DNA of 64,000 nt, from contig CM036239.1 in NCBI GenBank assembly GCA_020698575.1, positions 49,069,763 to 49,133,762 on the forward strand, in the 5' to 3' direction. The notes beneath the pieces are model-generated. The model searched no databases. It was not told the DNA's origin and saw only the letters and a list, made by a program, of their open reading frames with translations. The position numbers and the translations under genes were made by a program. Each line of letters begins with the position of its first letter. The stretch's first letter is position 1. The DNA is from Bostrychus sinensis. Its lineage: Eukaryota > Chordata > Actinopteri > Gobiiformes > Eleotridae. Positions 31,345-44,386 of the stretch are shown piece after piece.

Positions 31345-34300
31345 ATTCAGAAATACACCCCTCTGATGATAATGGAATAGATGAAGGAGACTCTGCAAGA
31401 TTAAGTGGCCAGGTAATAAATGTGTTATAGCACTTAGATTGGAAGAACTACAACTACTGATAAATGTCAAGATACTTTTTTGTTTATTTTTTTTTAGACC
31501 TCTGAATTCTCAGATAATATGGATTATGAAGATATTGACTTTGTTCCAGATTCTTATGGCAACTCCTCAGACGTGAGTGGCAGTGCCTCAGACACAAGTG
31601 TTTGTAGTAGGGAACTAAGTGTTAAAACAAAATCTTGTCCCAAAGAAGTGTTGAAGGACATGTCACTGGGGATAGCTACAACACAGAGTGGGGAGCTCAC
31701 CAGTGTAGAGCCCAGTTCACGATTGACAAGCAGCAGTCCAGTTCCTTCAGTGGTTAGTTGTAGTGCCAGTTCATCAGGAAGCACATCACATAGCAGCACC
31801 ATAAAAGTTGCACCATTGCGAACTAAGGAAAAACAAAGCAAGTACAACAAGAAGTAATATTGTCTGTTTTGTAAGAAGGCCATTTCAAAATTGGCAAGAC
31901 ACCTTGAAACTGGCCACAGCACAGAGTCTGATGTGGCAAGAGCTTTCAGTTTCAATAAAAGGTCCTGTGAGAAAGAAGAGATTTGTTACGCTTCCTTAAG
32001 TAGAGGGGAAACTTTAACCATAATACTGCAGTAGCAACCCCAGGTGCTGCAGAAATGGTTGCTTGCAGAAGGCCCACTACCAGAAGACAATCTGAATACT
32101 ATGATCACTGCAAGTTTTGTCAAGGACTGTAGCCTTTGGAGATATGTAAGAAACTGCCCTCAGATGTCTACTGAGGGAAGGCCTCTCACAGGACGACAAT
32201 GGAATCAAATGTATTTACCAAAATCTGGTCAAGTTCATGAAGCTGTTTGGAAGATTGCCTGCGAAATGAACCAAGATGACATTCCCTTGGTAGTAAGGAG
32301 TGAAAGAGATATTCTTAATCTTGGAGAGTCACTCTATAATGCAAGGAAACCACATGAGAGAAAAAACGATCACATACGGCAAAAAATGAGGGAGATGGCA
32401 AGATTATTGATAATGGCAAGAGCTATAACCCCTTAGAAACACATAGAAGACATGTGATGTCATTCAAGCAGTTAGAGCTGTTGCTGGATATGAGTTGAAA
32501 AGCAATTCATACAAAACTCCATCCTTGGCTTTGAAATTGGGACACAGTTTGGCCAAAGTTGCGGGAATTGTGCAGTGCAATGCCATTATTGCAAATCGCA
32601 ATGCTATTGCAGAGTCAGCCAAGCAAGTTGCCACTTTGTATGAGAAAAAGTGGGCAGAGTCCATTTCATTTGCTCCACTGGGTACACTTCAACAAGACAA
32701 ATGGAATAAACCACAGGTTTTGCCATTTACACAGGATGTGCCACTGTTGCACAAGTTCCTTGCTACTGAGGAATCGTAGTGCATGGAGGACATGGAGGAA
32801 AACCTTCAGTAATCTTGCTGAAGTGACTTTGATGCCGATTGTATTGTTTAACAAAAAAATGCAAGGGGAAGTTTAAAAAATGGAGCTCCAGGCTTTCACA
32901 TCCTGGAATCGTACATAGGTGAATCCTGACATTATGTGATGTGCCTTACTGAGTTAGAAAGGAAGCTGGCTGGGCATTTTGACAGAGTTGAGATTTGTGG
33001 TACCCAGAGGCGCTGTGTAAACAAGTTGCTACCTTGTCCACAGTACTAAACCTAAAAGAAAATTAAATGGATCAGCTTGGCACCTTCCTTGGACATGAAA
33101 TCCGTGTTCCTCGAGAAATTTACCGGCTTCCAGAGAGGACCCTGCAGCTGGCAAAAGTCAGCAAACTCTTAATGGCAATAGAAAAAGGTAAACTGTCTGA
33201 CCTCCAGGGGAAAGGGCTGGACAATGGTAAAAATGTGTTTAAAAATAGGATTTATACAACATAATAAATGTAATATATGAAATAGTATAACATTTCACCG
33301 TTTCTTTAAACAAACAGATAAAGTTGCTACAAGTTATGGTGATGATGATTCCGGTGAAGAAACTATTGCTGATTCACATCAACACAAAGGTATCGCAACT
33401 GCAACTGTTACAGTTTGTGAGAATATCTTTTAAGTTACAGGAAACAGCCTGATAATCATTGATGAGAGTTCAAATGTCAAATTTTATTAGTTTTCTCAAA
33501 AAATTAAACCCCATCATCACAAAAATCATGATTATTTTTTGTAATTACAAAGAGATTTAAAAATTTGAGTCACCTCTCCTGGTAATCACATGGCCCCATT
33601 ATATTCTATGGGAAAAATAATTTGTTATTCGAATTCGTTGGGGACAGTACCTCTGGACTGGCAGACCGGGGTAGTGGTTCCTCTTTTTAAGAAGGGTGAC
33701 CGGCGGGTGTGTTCCAACTACAGGGGGATCACACTTCTCAGCCTCCCCGGGAAAGTCTATTCCAGGGTACTGGAGAGGAGAATTCAGCCGATAGTTGAAC
33801 CTCGGATTCAGGAGGAACAATGCGGTTTTCGCCCCGGTCGTGGAACAGTGGACCAGCTCTATACCCTCCATAGGGTGCTTGAGGGTTCGTGGGAGTTCGC
33901 CCAACCTGTCCACATGTGTTTTGTGGATTTGGAGAAGGCGTTCGACCGTGTCCCTCGTGGTATCCTGTGGGGGGTGCTCTGGGAGTATGGGGTCCGAGGC
34001 CCTCTAGGGTTAGGGGCTGTCCGGTCCCTGTACGAACAGAGCAGGAGCTTGGTTTGCATTGCCGGTTGTAAGTCAGACCTGTTCCCAGTGCATGTTGGAC
34101 TCCGGCAGGGCTGCCCTTGCTCACCGGTTCTGTTCATAATTTTTATGGACAGAATTTCTAGGCGCAGCCAGGGGCCGGAGGGAGTCTGGTTTGGGAACCA
34201 CAGGATTTCATCTCTGCTTTTTGCGGATGATGTTGTCCTGTTGGCTTCATCAGGCCAGGACCTTCAGCATGTGCTGGGGCGGTTTGCAGCCGAGTGTGAA

Positions 34301-35825
34301 GTGGCTGGGATGAGAATCAGCACCTCCAAGTCCGAGGCCATGGCTCTCGACCGGAAAAGGGTGGTTTGCCATCTCCAGGTTGGGGGAGAGCTCCTGCCTC
34401 AAGTGGAGGAGTTCAAGTATCTTGGGGTCTTGTTCACGAGTGAGGGAAGGATGGAGCGTGAGATTGACAGGCGGATCGGTGCAGTGTCTGCAGTAATGCG
34501 GGCGTTGTATCGGTCTGTTGTGGTAAAGAAGGAGCTGAGCCGAAAGGCAAGCTCTCGATTTACTGGTCGATCTACGTTCCTACTCTCACCTATGGTCATG
34601 AGCTTTGGGTCATGACTGAAAGGACAAGATCCCGGATACAAGCGGCCAAAATGAGTTTCCTCCGCAGGGTGGCTGGGCGCTGCCTTAGAGATAGAGTGAG
34701 GAGCTTAGTTACACGGGAGGAGCTCGGAGTAGAGCCACTGCTCCTCCATATTGAGAGGAGTCAGCTGAGGTGGCTCGGGCATCTGTTTCGGATGCCTCCT
34801 GGACGTCTTCCTGGGGAGGTGTTCTGGGCATGTCCCACTGGGAGGAGGCCCCGGGGAAGACCTAGGACACGCTGGAGGGACTATGTCTCTCGGCTGGCCT
34901 GGGAACGCCTTGGGGTGCCCCCAGTAGAGCTGGAGGGCTGCCCCCGCGACCCGGCCCCGGATAAAGCAGAAGAAGATGGATGGATGGATGGATGAAAACA
35001 TTCATAAGTTTGTTTGATAAATGAGTGATAAATCAAATTTGACCAAACAAGTTTATGTAGGAATCATAAAACCCTTGGGGAGCTACTTGGAAAGTGGTTG
35101 AGAGCTACTGAGACCCCGAGTTAGAGTCTAGAGAAGTACGTGAAGTACACCTGAATGTACCTGAAGTACATCTCCTCCTCAGCAGCCTGCCTCTTTCCTA
35201 TGGCTCCACCTTCTCTGATGGCACCTCCAGCCCCTCCTCCTTTACCCAGCTCACCTAGCTAAAGGATATAGGGAAAGGCAGAAAGTTCCACAAACTTTAG
35301 TAAACAAGTAAGCAGGATATATTTGTATATTAGCCAAGAAGAAGCTTTGGGTTTATTGTTTATTGCTCCCTTATGCATTTACCATACTAGGTCTAAAGTA
35401 TAACCTAAAAAGAAGTCACTAGCTTATTCTGAAGGTCATTTTTATTTAGTTGGTGTTCGTTTGGCTGTGGATATGTCCAGAAATTTTTTGATTATTTAAA
35501 AAGCATCAGTGGTCACACAAGCTATTTTCAACAGTTAAACAATGGAGCAATTTTGGATGTAAAATACTCGAGTTCACATTAACACAAAAGTATTCCGTCA
35601 CTTTAGTGTGTGGTAAATATTCACCAAGAGTCATAGATTAATTTACAAGGCCTAACATGGGAAACTGATTTAGATTGAGTTAGATTACTGTGATTATTGT
35701 GTTTTATTTTTTTTTTAATTAATGAGTTATTACTTACTAAAATAAAACTAAAATAATTGCTTATTTTCACCTCCTCTCTTTTTTTTTTCAGGCAAACATT
35801 TGAAGTCAGGCAATGTAAGCCCCAG
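31345..35825 (+). pseudogene. Decayed zinc-finger / tyrosine-recombinase-like gene with introns
   Basis: Several pieces are in order. An exon ending at 31412 (SDDNGIDEGDSARLSGQ) joins in frame to 31498 (TSEFSDNMDYEDID...). A stop at 31855 precedes CLFCKKAISKLARHLETGH, a CxxC...HxxxxH finger. A second finger-like word YYDHCKFCQG (about 32100) shifts frame into LWRYVRNCPQ. Then follow SERDILNLGESLYN, YKTPSLALKLGHSLAKVAG, and a C-terminal piece FLGHEIRVPREIYRLPE ending at 33226. Exons 33318-33389 and 35792-35825 then join in phase. At least one stop and several frameshifts break it. The GH...Y word resembles the end of tyrosine recombinases (Crypton-like), an inference; the arginine-bearing part seems lost. 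This family is multicopy in fish as I recall. Confidence 0.6.
33640..34995 (+). mobile_element. Rex3-like (RTE clade) LINE, 5' truncated
   Basis: Starts inside the reverse transcriptase at VPLDWQTGVVVPLFKKGDR and continues through RPGRG, FVDLEKAFDRVPRG, GLRQGCPCSPVLF and the catalytic LLFADDVVLL box to the C-terminal GRRPRGRPRTRWRDY segment. It ends in a (ATGG)n tail (34978-34995). The segments tggcagaccggggtagtgg and cagggctgccc match what I recall of Rex3 consensus regions. A one-base deletion near 34551 shifts the frame, and about 50 bp are missing near 34935 compared with the copy at 60149. It lies in the sense direction in the last intron of the recombinase-like pseudogene. Confidence 0.85.
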
Positions 35826-36449
35826 GTAAGATGCTGATATCTAAACTACATCTTATTAAAATGAAAATGAGGCTATTTAATATTATTATGTTTATTTAAA
35901 TATGAAACACTGATAGATAGATATGTCACCTTGAAGCAACACAAAATTGATCACTCATTTGTGCAACTTGGATACTGCAAAGGGAGTATATATTTAATTA
36001 AAAAAAAAACTGCTTCTGCTGTTGTAGGTGGAACCAAAATGCTGTGTGTAAATATCTATCTTATAAATATCACCTGATGCAAAATAAACTAAAAAAAAAA
36101 AAAAAAAAGTCTGTTTTCATTACTAGAATATTGCTTGTTGTTTTGCTTGGAAAAATAGATACTAGATAATAGATAGATAATAGACAGTGGATCCTTAAAT
36201 CTGGTAGAAAGAGGTAATACTTCCTGTTTCTGCAACTGCCCTGATGTCTGCAGGATTATGGGTAAGGCATCCTCCATAATAGTCCATCTACAGACTTGCA
36301 GCTTTTAGCCATTCATTGGTGTCGCTTGTAGAAGTTGAACAGGTGAATACATGTTGTCAGTAGTCATTTGTCATTTGAGAAAAAACGTTCTATTTATGCA
36401 GACATTGTGAAGCTACTCCTTTTATTCTGCATGCAAAATGATTATACAG
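34996..36449. other. Intron and downstream of the recombinase-like relic
   Basis: AT-rich. Contains the 34-nt mini-exon 35792-35825 behind a strong pyrimidine tract, an A18 run at 36091, and atagata simple sequence near 35910 and 36165. No further exon recognised. Confidence 0.35.
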
Positions 36450-37026
36450 CACAGGTGTTCAAACTAGCTGGAAAATATAATGCCAATGAGGGCCACCTGG
36501 AGTAGTATTTTGTTTCATTCACGTTTGTTTAAGTGATCGTGTTTGCTGAGCCCATCCCATCCACAAGAGCTGAAAACGCTCAGTCTCATTGCTTTATGTA
36601 GACACATGAAACCAGAAGACTCGTTCTGATCATTTCAGTGCTTAAACTGCCATCACTATGAAGCTCATTTATCTACCTGTTAGCCTCATGTTGCTAATAG
36701 CCATGCTAAGAAGCCATTTTATGCTCTGTCCAGTCCCCATCGTTGGCAGAAGGGGTCGAGAAACACCTAAAGTCAAAGTGCCAGATCCCCCATAAAAGAC
36801 ATTTTCTATACATATACTTTATTGTAGGTTATAAAACATGACGTCCTCATGCAAATATGTCCAATACTATTTCAAAAAGCCTGAAAAAAGCATAATATAG
36901 GACCTTTAGGTTCTGTCACCTGTGCTTTAAACTTCTGTAAAAGTAGTACCTGTGTCAATTTGGGCCAATGGATAATAAAGCCTGTGGGTCACATTTGTCC
37001 CCCAGGCCATAGTTTGGACACCCCTG
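36450..37026. mobile_element. hAT (Charlie-like) element with older MITE inside
   Basis: Ends cacaggtgttcaaact and (inverted) caggggtgtccaaact. Flanks ttatacag (36442-36449) and gtatacag (37027-37034) agree at 7 of 8. The middle (36500-36905) consists of family B MITE sequence ending agcataatataggaccttta. Confidence 0.65.
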
Positions 37027-37034
37027 GTATACAG

Positions 37035-37478
37035 TTTTTGTACTTTACAAACAGTAAATAGATCTAGAGGTAGCAAATAATAATAATAAAAAATAAAAAA
37101 AGAATATTAAATACAGCCATAACTTCCAAACAAAGATAAACAAAATCATGTTTTGTCTTTCCTACTTTTTGTACTTTGTGTGTTGCTGGAACATTGCTGC
37201 TTGGGGCATGAGGAACACACATTGGCCTAGCAGACACTACCACAGCAACTCACTCTTACTGATTTCTAGGGACAAATTACAACCCCTGATACAGCTTGTC
37301 CAAGTTCTAAGTTTTTAAGTGGTGAGAGGAAGCTGGAGAAGACCCAGGAAGAACTGACAAACCCTCACAACAGTGCACCACTACTTTGGATTCAGTAAAG
37401 GAATGGATCATGGAGTAGACTGTTACATAAAAGCTTGTAGCACAGAAAAAAACAGATTTGAGTAATTTTTGTGTATGC
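37035..37478. other. No gene recognised
   Basis: AT-rich sequence between two mobile elements. A 60-codon minus-strand frame has no motif. Confidence 0.3.
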
Positions 37479-37707
37479 CATTCATCCATCTTCTTCTGCT
37501 TTATACGGGGCCGGGTCGCGGGGGCAGCAGTCTAAGCAGAGATGCTCAGACTTCCCTCTCCACAGACATTTCCTCCAGCTCTACCGGGGGACCCCAAGGC
37601 GTTCCCAGGCCAGCCGAGAGACATAGTCCCTCCAGCGTGTCCTAGGTCTTCCCCGGGGCCTCCTCCCAGTGGGATGTGCCCGGAACACCTCCCCAGGAAG
37701 GCGACCA
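37479..37707 (-). mobile_element. Rex3-like LINE, 3' fragment
   Basis: Reverse complement of the LINE 3' end: catccatcttcttctgcttt, gccgggtcgcgggggcagca and the segment coding ...PRGRPRTRWRDYVSRLAW. It includes only about 230 bp and runs directly into MITE family A at 37708. Confidence 0.8.
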
Positions 37708-38286
37708 GGATGCCAGTCTTTCCACTTTTCTAATTGGATGATCAGCAATACTGGGTTTTAGAACCAAAACAAACAAACAAAAAAATGTAAACAAAAACAA
37801 TTTGGCCATTATGTAAACCATATTTTCAGTTGTTAATAACTGTACCAGCGTTATCAGTAAAAATAATATTTGATTTAAACATGTTTATCTCATACCTTGG
37901 GACACGTGTGACTAATTTTTATGAAATAAACAAAATATATACTGCTCATAGCACCTATCACATTTACTTATTTAACTATATTTTTAAACAAAAAAACTAA
38001 AACTAATAAACTGACTTTTTTTTTAAATCCTCCTCTTAAACAAAGCTTTCTAATAAGCCTATTCAAATACTATTTCTAGTAGTTTCATTGCATTTTAATC
38101 AATCATTTTTAATCAGTCAATTACAAATAAGACACTTGATCTTGTCTTTCACAAGTATCAGTAGTTTATTATAAAAATATGGCAATTTTTAAAAATCTAA
38201 TTATTGTATAAATAATTCCAAGTATCCCCTGTAATGTGCTTGCATACTCCTAGGGGTCCCTGTACCCCTGGTTGGGAAACACTGCT
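37708..38286 (+). mobile_element. MITE family A fragment and a solo hAT end
   Basis: 37708-37955 matches the family A MITE (tctaattggatgatcagcaa, tttgatttaaacatgttta) but has lost its left end. The right part ends gtacccctggttgggaaacactg (38264-38286), the terminus seen at 25182-25204. The matching left hAT terminus is absent. Confidence 0.5.
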
Positions 38287-39032
38287 TTAGCGGCAGCAAA
38301 AAATCTCAAGTGACAATGTAGTTCTTTGGATCTAGTCGAGTACGTTGCTATAGTTGTTTGCCATTAACAGATGATGAACAAATGCAGAGTAACGTCTGTA
38401 ACTACACATCTTATTTCTGCGAGTTAGGCCCACTAATGATCATTTCTCTGCAACATCTTTGATGCTTGAAGAGTGTAGAACATGTTCATGTCCATGATCT
38501 GGGATTTATTTACTGGGATTGACCAGACCAGGCCAGGGCCAGGCTCATCATGCTGGCAGCAGCTTACAGTTTCACTGACCCCACACAGCGGGGCGCATGG
38601 GGCCACGGCTGGTGCCCCTGCCACTTGGCAGGGCCCTAGGCAGCTGCCTATATCCTGTCAAAGCAGGAAACTGCTTAAAACATCTTCTATTTTATTATAT
38701 GACAAATGCTTTAGCAATAAGCTTTAGGGGTTTAAAAAATATTAGTGAAAAACAGACTATAAAACAGTTATCTGTCCACTCAAAGTAGGTTGTATTATTA
38801 TTGGTTAACTAGCCTTTTTTAAAGTGTAAATTCAAATGTAGCCTGAGTTCTTTATAACCATAGCAACATGAGGTCAAACACCCGTCATAGTTGTTCTGTT
38901 CCGGAGCGCACCTTTAGAACACCTCACTTGTTTCACTTGTCTCTCCTGAGAGTAAGCTGCAAATATCTTCCTCGCGTATATTTTACTGAGAAAAACACAC
39001 ATTTCGTCAACTTTTTTGCTTTATTTGCAACA
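38287..39032 (+). promoter_or_regulatory. Upstream region of the poly(A) polymerase gene
   Basis: The first half holds a repeat-like segment (38510-38660, ggccagggccaggctcatca ... cagggccctaggcagctgcc). The last 200 bp before the start codon (ccatagcaacatgaggtca, ttccggagcgcacc, tcgcgtatattttactg) should contain the promoter and leader. tatatttta near 38979 could act as a TATA-like element. No CpG island is evident. Confidence 0.35.
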
Positions 39033-42000
39033 ATGTCTGCGTAAGTTACAGTTTCATTCATGTTTTGTGTGAGATTTTGTATGATTTATGACCAGGGCCA
39101 ACCAACTGCAAAATCCAGATGATGTTATTATTAAGAGATGCATTGGTTGTTTTTTGCACTTTAACTAAATAATTAAGTTATATATGTTCAAAACACAATT
39201 TGTTTTAATTACAGTGTGATGTTTTGCAACTTTTGTCATGTTAATAGTTGAGTTTTTGGAGTCAGCGGAGGAAAGTAACTAGATACTACTATACTACACT
39301 ATACCAATATAAATTACTCTTGTAATTTAGTACTAACACTTTCCTTACGGAAATGTAATTTCTGTGGGCATTTTGTAAAATATAGCCTACTTTTAACTGA
39401 GGACGTTTCTGATAAAAACATGTTCATTCAAATATTTATTAGTAAAGACCATAAATGATTACTCATGATTATATAATGCTTGAGAAGGTCCTTGGTCTGA
39501 GCCAGGTTAATACTCTTTACTCAATCATTTTGTTGGTTACTTTTACTTCTTCTTGAGTATTATTATTTTAAAGTAGCAGTGCTTTTATTTGAGTACAGAT
39601 TGTAATGCTTCTTCCACCTCTGGTTCCACAAAGTAACAATAATACTTCAGAAAATACTTGGTGCAGAAGCATATCTCCTTAGGTTGCATACAGCCCACAA
39701 TAGATTTAGTCATTTAATAATAAGTAATTAATCAGATATTTTTTAAATTGAATGTTGCCTGAGAAAGGCGTAAAGTATCCTAATTCATAATTAAATACAT
39801 TCATTTCAAAGACATGCTTGGAAAGGCAAAGTCTAAGCACACACACACACAAAACTATACATGCGCCTACCATTTGTAACTAAGGTGGAAGAAGTATGTC
39901 AAATCTAAAAGTATTTCTTTGAAATAATATTACTCAAGTTGAAAAGTACTCAACAGAATTGCTATCGCTTGAACGAATGTGCAATGTGAGGTTTACATAG
40001 GTAGAAAGTACTTTTTGATTTTACCAATACTGCTACTTTTTATATTACTAACACTCTTACTGCTGCTGCTGGTTTGAATGTGTGTAGGATAAGAGTACTA
40101 CCGTACTTCAGACTGACTCAGAGAAATACTTTAACTCATGCAGTAATACAAATTCCTAGTTATATAGGCATTCTAAGCATGTTGTATGATGTTTGTGCAT
40201 GAATAATTGTTGTGTTTTTCTTCTTTCAGCTCTTTAGCAAACACGTCTGTGGCTGACAGGCCCAAGTGCTACGGGGTCACAGACCCAATCAGTGTCAGTT
40301 TTCCATCTGAGGCTGACCTGAGGCAGACCAAACGCCTCACTGGTGTCCTCCAGTCATGTGGCATCTTTGAATCTCACACAGAGCTTCAGCACCGGTGAGA
40401 CAGACTACACCTGTACATTAAAACAATATTAAATGAGACAAATTAAAATGAATGCAACAGACTTACAATGGCTTATAAATATTTGTTCTTTTGCAGAGAA
40501 AATGTAATTAAAAATTTGGACTCTCTATACAAAGAGTGGCTCAGGGACACCTGCTGTCAAATGGTAAGAAATTCTGGCTTTGGTCTAGACCAAGATTAGG
40601 TTAGTTTCATTTATATATGAATACATTTCCATGTGTCTATTTCAGAACATGCCTGAGTCTGTTACGGACCAAGTGGGCGGCAGGGTGGTCCCATTTGGCT
40701 CCTTTAGCCTGGGCGCCCACACAAGATGCTCTGACATCGATGTCTTGTGTGTTGGACCCAGTTTCATTGAGAGACGAACCTTCTTTTCTTCCTTCGTTGA
40801 GAAGATGAAGAGCCTGAGGGAGGTCCAGGACATCCTGGTAAGTCCCTTATGCAGCTTCACACATTTAGCTCTTCTTAGTACAAGTTTAATACAAATTCTT
40901 TTTGTCTTTAAGGTCATTGAGGAGGCATCTGTTCCTGTGATCAAGCTAAACTTTGATGGGATACAGGTAAAAATAAATCACAGTTATCTATCAGTGCTAT
41001 TGAAGAAACATTGCTCATACTTTTCCTGTGATTTCAGATTGACTTGGTTTATGCCCGCATCATGCGAGAGAGCATAGCTAACGAACTGGACCTCCTTGAC
41101 ACTGAGCTGTTAGCGGGGATGGACATGCAAAGTATAAGGAGTCTCCAAGGTGCGCAGCCATCCAAATATACCATTTTTACTGTAGCCTATTGTAACAGTC
41201 AAAAAATTAATGTTAGTGTTGCTGTGTCCTTTTTGCAGGATACAGAGTCAGCAAGGAGATCCTGAATCTGGTGCCCAATGTCCTCACCTTCAGACTGGCA
41301 CTGAGGACCATCAAGCATTGGGCTAAATGTAAGTGACTCTAGCTTGGTAAAAGTACTTATACATGCATACAGCTTAAGAGTACTTTTTCAGCCTCTGCAT
41401 GCATTTAACTGTACTATCGTTAAGTACTTATTTTTTCTTATTGTGTTCCAGGTCGCAACATTTACTCCAACAAGCTGGGCTTCCTGTGTGGAGTGAGCTG
41501 GTGCATTTTGGTGGCCAGAACCTGCCAGCTGTACCCACACGCCTCAGCTGCAACCCTGGTGGCCAAATTCTTCAGGGTCTTCTCCACGTGGTACGACTTG
41601 CATTAATACCACAGAATATTTTAATAGTACTTGCACAATACCAAGACTTGCTAAATTGCATTTGTTTGTGTTTGTTTCTAAAACAGGGGGTGGCCACTCC
41701 CAATCATGCTGAGGCACCCTGAGGAGTACCCCTACAACCTCCCCGTTTGGGATCCGAGGGTAAGTGGAACAATAGCCTGTCAACGTAAAATACATTCACA
41801 AACTACTGTGAAGATGGGCCTGGACATAAGAATTCATTTGCATGGAAGTGGTTCTCAAAGTGTGGTTAGGAGACCACTGGTGGTTCAGACCTGCTTTAGT
41901 CCTGGTTTAGAACTGGCTTCATCCTGACTATGTCCTGGTTTAGACCTGGTTTAGACCTGGTTTAGACACTGTTTAGTCCTTGTTTATTCTAGGATTCATT

Positions 42001-44351
42001 GTGGTTTAGTCTTGGTTTAGACCTGGTTTAGTTTGGAACTAGCTTCATCCTGGCTAAGTTCTGGTTTAGATCTGGTTTAGCGCTGGTTTAGTTTAGGTAG
42101 GTAGACTTTATTGTACCTGTGGAGAAATTTGTCCTCTGTATTTGACCCATCCTTCAATGCCGCTGGGGCAAGGAGCAGCGCCTGGCAACCCTTCTCCAGA
42201 TCTTGGGCCAGGATCCTGGTCAGGAGAACCTAGCCGGAAGATTAGCCTACTGTGCATGTTTTAGAGCTATAGTAGCTTCATCCTGTTTCAGTCTTGGTTT
42301 AGTCCCGGTTGAGTCCTGGTTAAATTGAGAGCTCCAGTAGCTTCATCCTGGTTTAGTCCTGGTTTAGCAATGTTTTAGTCTTAGATTTCTCCTGGGTATA
42401 GTCTTGGATTTGTCCTGGTTCAGTCTGGATTTAGCCCTAGTCTCGTTTTGGTTTAGTCCTGGTTTAGCCTCTGTCTTGTTTTTATTCAGTGATACTAATT
42501 TTTTATTTTTGAGATGCTACTTGGAAAGCCAAATATTTTTCTAAGCCTCCTAAAACTCCACTCAACCTAACAGGAGACCACATGTTTTTATGTTTTCTCA
42601 GGTGAACCCCGGTGACCGCTTCCATCACATGCCCATCATAACGCCTGCATACCCTCACCAGAACTCGGCTTACAATGTCACTGCTTCCACTCTGAAGATC
42701 ATGAGGGACGAGATTAAGCGTGGTGGGTACCTCCATATATTTCTACTATTGGTCGACTCGCTACAGTAACAGCTAAAGCCAAACTCAACCATAACAACCT
42801 CATAACAGGATTTCACCAGTTCATGTTGTCTGTGTTTGATTTGCAGGTCGTGACATCACTGAAGCAGTTTTCATAAACAGAGCCAGCTGGAGCAAACTCT
42901 TTGAGCCACCCACCTTTATTCAAGATTATGGGTATGTGCTAGAAATATTGTTACTTCAAGATACTGTTAATGAGGTACAAGTAAAAGTACAGAGCAAATT
43001 CATGACTTGGGTGAAAGTAGACAAAGGAGTAAAGTACTGCTTCTACCATTACTAGTGCTGCTACTCAGACGTGCTGCAACAGGACAGGGCAAAGCAAGCT
43101 AAATGTTTGGGGCCCCAGTGAAAAACTTTGGAAAGGGCCCCCCCCCTAGTTGTTGGTAAAATGACAACTCCAAAACTTGAGTCTAACCTATAACATCAAG
43201 ATTAAAGTTTTAGGAGCATTAAAATGTATGTGGGGTGGGAACAGGTGTCTCAGTGAGGACCCTTGTTTGGGCCTCCCTAAATATTACTATTATTATTACT
43301 ACAACTACCACTGCTTTTATTACTATATTACTACTTATAGCCACTCACCTTGTCTTTAAGGTAAAAAAAAAAATTTTTTTACTTATTTGTAGGTTAATTT
43401 TTAAATATTTTATAGTAAAATTACCTCTGTTACTTGATGTTAATGAGTTGAAATTGAAGTTGTGATTGGGGTTAATATTCCAGTGATGTGTTTGGATAGG
43501 TTTAGTAACAATATTTGCATTTATTTTTATGTGTGGTCGATTTGCCTAAATCATCTTGATTAGTCATAATTTACAATGTTTTGTGGCAATTGATAAATCC
43601 TCCACAGAAATTGTATTATGGTCTGTTTAACTTCTGGATTGCCACCATTATAGTTATAAACACTAATGTTTTAAATGTAGAAAAATACTGATGTCTGTTG
43701 TGATTGTTCTTCTTCCAGGCATTATATTGTGCTAACAGCCACCGCTGCTACACAGAGCCAGCAGCAAGTATGGTGAGTACTCATTTTATAATCATTTCAT
43801 TAACTTTTCATATGACAAGCAAAGACTCGGTGTGCTTAAGTGCAAGAAGTGTCCCAAGTGTTAAAAAAACAAAGCAACAAAAATACAATGAAAAGCATAA
43901 AGTACACATTACAATTAGGTTTAAAAATGCGACAAAGAAAAAAAACCAAACAATTTTAAAGTAATGTTAAAATCAACCTTAGTAAGTGAGTTTGTAAATA
44001 CGTTTTTGGTCTATTTTTGAAAATGGGCACAGTACCAGCACTTTTCAGTACAGGTGCTATACTTTTCTGCGTGTGTGATGTGTATATGACTGTGTGCTGG
44101 CTGAAGAGTTTGTTTTTTCTTTGAAATGTGTGCACTTTGAACAATGTCTTCTTTATTTTTTTAGGTCTGCCTTTGTTGAATATAAGATCCGACTCCTGGT
44201 GGGCAGGCTGGACAGAAATGTCCACATCTCCCTGGCCCACCCCAGCACGCAGTCCTTTCCTGGAAAGTATGTATTTATTACTACTCTGCATCTTATTAAA
44301 CACTCAATTAGGTCTGCACAATATAAAAACAACAACAACAACAACAATTAC

Positions 44352-44386
<35 letters not shown>

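Noticed and set aside
38854..38867. RFX X-box-like ataaccatagcaac upstream of the polymerase gene
   Set aside because: Only one half fits the consensus; too weak to call, although it would have suited a ciliary or testis gene.
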